Assembly (NCBI GenBank): GCA_012797575.1
Contig: JAAZOW010000257.1
Span: 1-8,192, forward strand
DNA: 8,192 nt
Direction: 5' to 3'
Source: Methanomicrobiales archaeon
Lineage (GTDB): Archaea > Halobacteriota > Methanomicrobia > Methanomicrobiales > Methanoculleaceae
The notes beneath the pieces were generated by a model that saw nothing but the letters and a program-made list of their open reading frames with translations, was not told the origin of the DNA and searched no databases. Shown in pieces: positions 5,839 to 8,192 of this stretch. How positions within the stretch are numbered: position 1 is the first letter of the stretch; the number at the start of each line of letters is the position of its first letter. The position numbers and the translations under genes were made by a program.

Positions 5839-6276
5839 CTAAACCACCGGAAATTCTGCCATCTTCTGCTTCTCCGACTCAAACCCCTCGCTGAGCTCAA
5901 AGAGTTCACTCCTGCTGAGGTGGTGCTCAGCGCGCGGGAAGATCCCATCCTCCTCCGCAGCAAAGTGCGCCCCGATACGATCCCTCAGCTCGGTAAGTGT
6001 CAGCATCCATGCCACATCCCCAAGCGGGATCACATCGAGGCGGGCAAGCAGATCCCGTATCTCACCATGTTCTCGGATGGATTGCCCGATCTCCTCCGGC
6101 ATCGCGCCCCGGAGCCGCGCATACAAGGTGACCTCCTCTGCATGCAGATGCCCCAGCAGCTCACGGTGAAGCGTGAGGCGCCGGATGTCCCGAGTATCAG
6201 GATTCCCTGCGAGCTCCTCCAGAATGTTCCGGATAAAGTCATGATCAGCCCTGATCAGATCGAGGATATGTGCCAT
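5839..6276 (-). CDS. Hemerythrin-like HHE cation-binding domain protein
   Basis: A 145-residue all-helical hemerythrin (HHE) family protein, which would bind a di-iron centre and through it O2, NO or iron. The sequence starts MAHILDLIRADHDFI, a typical HHE first helix. The expected ligands are visible: His12, His43 and Glu47 in HLHAEEVTLY, His70 in REHGEI, and His104 with Glu108 in HFAAEEDGIFP. There is no signal peptide or membrane segment, so it is cytosolic. It lies 93 nt downstream of a second, frameshifted HHE gene on the same strand and is a diverged paralogue of it. In an anaerobe such proteins are usually thought to take part in oxygen or nitrosative-stress handling or in iron storage or sensing; the role here is not shown by the sequence. 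The Shine-Dalgarno sequence is weak. A pyrimidine-rich stretch with T4 (5818-5821 read on the minus strand) follows the stop and may serve as a weak terminator. Confidence 0.9.
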   Translation of the reverse strand: MAHILDLIRADHDFIRNILEELAGNPDTRDIRRLTLHRELLGHLHAEEVTLYARLRGAMPEEIGQSIREHGEIRDLLARLDVIPLGDVAWMLTLTELRDRIGAHFAAEEDGIFPRAEHHLSRSELFELSEGFESEKQKMAEFPVV

Positions 6277-6369
6277 ACGCCCGGCTGCCCAATGGGCGGT
6301 GCCGAATTTAACTGTTTCGTAGTGGAGCCGCGAATAGGGGGGGGCGCCGATGCCCGTGCACCCGCGCCC

Positions 6370-6823
6370 TCAGCGTGCCGCAACCGCCATCACGCTTCTC
6401 TTTGCCTCCTCGTACTGGCTGTTGAGGCTTGAGAGTTCGTCGCCGCCCATCCTCCGCTGCATCTCTCCAAAGATTATCCCCTCTTCTTCACGGATGTGGT
6501 ATTGCAGGTTCTCCTGGATCACCTTCAGCTTCGCCACCCAGACCTCCTCATCTGACGTAGATACACCATCGAGCTGGCTTGAGCAACGTCTTGACCGCAC
6601 CATGCTCCTCGATGGCCTCGAAGGCGATATCCCGCGTCTCCGTCACCTCTTTGAGTCTCGGATAGAGGACCTGCTCCTCTCCTATGACGTGCGGCATGAG
6701 GTTCTCTTTCAGGGAACTGTACTTCTGTTCCCGGCCGCTGACGCCTTTGTTCGCGAGTTCCGAGAGTATCGAGAGCACCACCTTATGCTCCTGCATCAGG
6801 GTATCAACGATTGTCTGTGCCAT
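6370..6823 (-). pseudogene. Hemerythrin-like HHE protein gene with a single-base frameshift
   Basis: Two overlapping minus-strand frames together make one complete HHE protein of 150 residues. The first frame (from ATG 6823) gives MAQTIVDTLMQEHKVVL with His13, then His45 and Glu49 in HVIGEEQVLYP and His74 in EEHGAVKTLLK. The second frame resumes at QLDGVSTSDEE and gives His109 and Glu113 in HIREEEGIIF, ending in SVMAVAAR. The switch lies at 6576-6577, where one extra G on the plus strand (CC instead of C in the sense strand) breaks the frame; without it the helices join smoothly. As written, translation would stop shortly after the shift and lose the fourth helix ligands. This is either a true recent mutation or a sequencing error. 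No slippery heptamer suggests programmed frameshifting. It lies between the MBL-fold gene and a second HHE gene, both on the same strand. Confidence 0.8.
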
Positions 6824-6870
6824 CTCACCACTTCCCCGCTCACATGCGGAGAACCACCCTGGTGAGGTGT

Positions 6871-6888
6871 CAGAATATATGTATTCTG
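6871..6888 (-). promoter_or_regulatory. Candidate TATA box inside an inverted repeat, upstream of the frameshifted HHE gene
   Basis: CAGAATATATGTATTCTG has 7-bp arms CAGAATA/TATTCTG with a 4-bp centre. On the minus strand its core (AATACATATATT) is TATA-like and lies 48-65 nt upstream of the ATG at 6823, giving a predicted start near 6854. A regulator binding the palindrome would block TATA-binding protein, so a repression site is plausible. It also shows that the HHE gene probably has its own promoter rather than depending on the upstream MBL gene. Confidence 0.45.
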
Positions 6889-6924
6889 GTGCCCGGAGAT
6901 CTGACGGATCGCCGGGGAAGCGTT

Positions 6925-8192
6925 CTAGCCCCCCCGGCCCCCCTCGGGCTGGTAACGCTCGATCGGGCCTGCCGCCTCCAGCCTTCCACCCGAGAGGACA
7001 GATATGGCGCCATGGCCACATGCAACCAGGCACCGCCGCCCGGACGGGATAAGATCCTTATCCAGGTCTGCTATCAGTTCAAGCAGCGCAATGCGCTCAG
7101 TGCGTGCAAGGTCGCTATCGACGTTGACCGAGGTCACCAGGAAGTCGGCCAGCGAGTTATAGCGCCTCCGTTCCTCATCGAGGCTTCCGAAGTTGATCAG
7201 CGTATCAGCAGTGAAGATGATCCCATGCTCCAGGCATAAGAAGTAGACCTGTCCGTGCAGGTGCCCGCCCAGGGACTCGAGGACCTCGAACTCAAGGTCA
7301 TGGACCCTGAAGCGGGTGAGGATGGGAAAGATCGAGCGCATACCGATACTCTCCTCCGGAAAGAGGGCGGGGCTCTCCGGCGGGGCGAAGTGTGAGAAGA
7401 GGTTGATGATGGTCGTATAGACCTCCTCGAGGATCGAGGACTCGCTCCGTGAGCCGTAGGCCCGGTTCGCCTGGCGGATGATCGCAAGCGATCCCGTGTG
7501 CATATACGCCTCTGCCCCAAAGAGCCCCCCCGCTCCGCAGTGGTCAGCATCGGCGTGGGTGATATAGATCCTCCGGATCTTTCGGAGATCTCCAAGACCG
7601 TAGTGCTGGAGCATCCGCACCACGTCCTGGTGGTAGATGCCGTAGCCGGTATCGATCATGACGACCTCGTCGGGGCCGCAGAGCAGGAAGATGTTCCCGC
7701 CGCCCGGCATCTGGAAACAGAAGACCTCGACGACATCACTGATCCGGATACGCTGGACGTCCGCGTAGAACCCCTCCCCGGTGGTCTCCTGAAGCGTTCT
7801 CCCGGTGATGAGGATGCATTCAAAGGCTTCTCGCGGATCCTGGCCGAGGCTCTGGAGCTCCTGGACGATATGGTTGACGTCGTGCAGGAGGGAGAGGAGG
7901 AACCCATCCTCCGCACTCCCGATCAGCCCCCGCACCGCCTGGGCGAACCTGACGTAGAAGACGGTATCATCGAGTCTCTCCCCAGTTGTGTCGTACTCGA
8001 GGATCTCAAGCCGATACCGAGATTTCAGCCGATCGAGCAGACTCTCCACGATCGCCGACTCTTCGACGTTCAGGCTGATGGTGACCCTTCCGGGATCAGA
8101 TCGGCGGTCATCAAAGTCGATGTAGGCGATGTTTGCGCCCGCTCCGGTGATGTAGGTGAGGAGGTCGAAGAGAGCCCCGGGCTTATGGGGGA
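6925..8192 (-). CDS. ACT domain / metallo-beta-lactamase-fold protein, 5' end beyond the window
   Basis: The frame stays open to the right edge, so the true start lies outside; a GTG at 8049 is internal. The first visible residues (HKPGALFDLLTYITGAGANI) are a small-molecule-binding ACT domain covering about 70 residues. A helical linker follows, then a metallo-beta-lactamase fold. Numbering from the internal GTG, the metal motif is THADADHCGAGG (His165, Asp167, Asp169, His170), with His263 in GGHLHGQVYF, Asp282 in FTADTLINF and His346 in CGHG. The motif reads HxDxDH, so the usual second His is Asp; this recalls the HxExDH of flavodiiron proteins, but no flavodoxin domain follows within the visible part. 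It ends in a glycine-rich tail. Hydrolase, sulfur-handling or redox roles are possible; the substrate is unknown. The hemerythrin-like genes lie downstream on the same strand, the first 101 nt away. Confidence 0.88.
   Translation of the reverse strand, partial: PHKPGALFDLLTYITGAGANIAYIDFDDRRSDPGRVTISLNVEESAIVESLLDRLKSRYRLEILEYDTTGERLDDTVFYVRFAQAVRGLIGSAEDGFLLSLLHDVNHIVQELQSLGQDPREAFECILITGRTLQETTGEGFYADVQRIRISDVVEVFCFQMPGGGNIFLLCGPDEVVMIDTGYGIYHQDVVRMLQHYGLGDLRKIRRIYITHADADHCGAGGLFGAEAYMHTGSLAIIRQANRAYGSRSESSILEEVYTTIINLFSHFAPPESPALFPEESIGMRSIFPILTRFRVHDLEFEVLESLGGHLHGQVYFLCLEHGIIFTADTLINFGSLDEERRRYNSLADFLVTSVNVDSDLARTERIALLELIADLDKDLIPSGRRCLVACGHGAISVLSGGRLEAAGPIERYQPEGGRGG

Overview
The window looks like a piece of a GC-rich methanogenic archaeon, most likely of the order Methanomicrobiales (Methanoculleus-like). 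The main reasons are a formylmethanofuran dehydrogenase catalytic protein, which belongs to CO2-reducing methanogenesis, a nitrogenase-like NifH/NifD pair of the kind methanogens carry, archaeal AT-rich TATA-type promoters embedded in otherwise GC-rich DNA, and tandem hemerythrin-like proteins. The species is an inference from protein character; no rRNA or tRNA is present.

Layout from left to right: (1) 1-343 holds degenerate, GC-rich tandem repeats and a run of G-tracts, with no supported gene. (2) 344-2183, minus strand, is a two-gene overlapping operon: a NifH-like ATPase followed by a NifD-like catalytic protein. (3) 2184-2410 is an AT-rich divergent promoter region with two perfect 14-bp palindromes and several TAGAAA half-sites. 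(4) 2411-3025, plus strand, is a membrane-anchored or secreted protein that resembles a gluzincin metallopeptidase whose catalytic residues have been lost. (5) 3026-3732 is a gene-poor stretch with a strong stem-loop and two copies of an AT-rich plus hairpin element whose stems differ by compensatory changes. (6) 3733-5502, minus, is a fusion of the D and B subunits of tungsten/molybdenum formylmethanofuran dehydrogenase, standing apart from the other fwd/fmd genes; a small leader ORF with a perfect Shine-Dalgarno sequence overlaps its start. (7) 5839-8192, minus, holds three genes in the same direction: a partial ACT-domain/metallo-beta-lactamase-fold protein at the right edge, a hemerythrin-like gene broken by a single-base frameshift, and a second, intact hemerythrin-like gene.

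Functionally, the fused FwdDB would carry the Mo/W-bispyranopterin active site for CO2 reduction, but it needs FwdA and the ferredoxin subunits from elsewhere in the genome. The NifH/NifD-like pair should be an ATP-driven low-potential reductase; its substrate cannot be read from the sequence. The hemerythrin-like proteins and the MBL-fold protein may form a small redox or diatomic-gas response group, which is inference from adjacency. Almost all of the coding sequence is on the minus strand.
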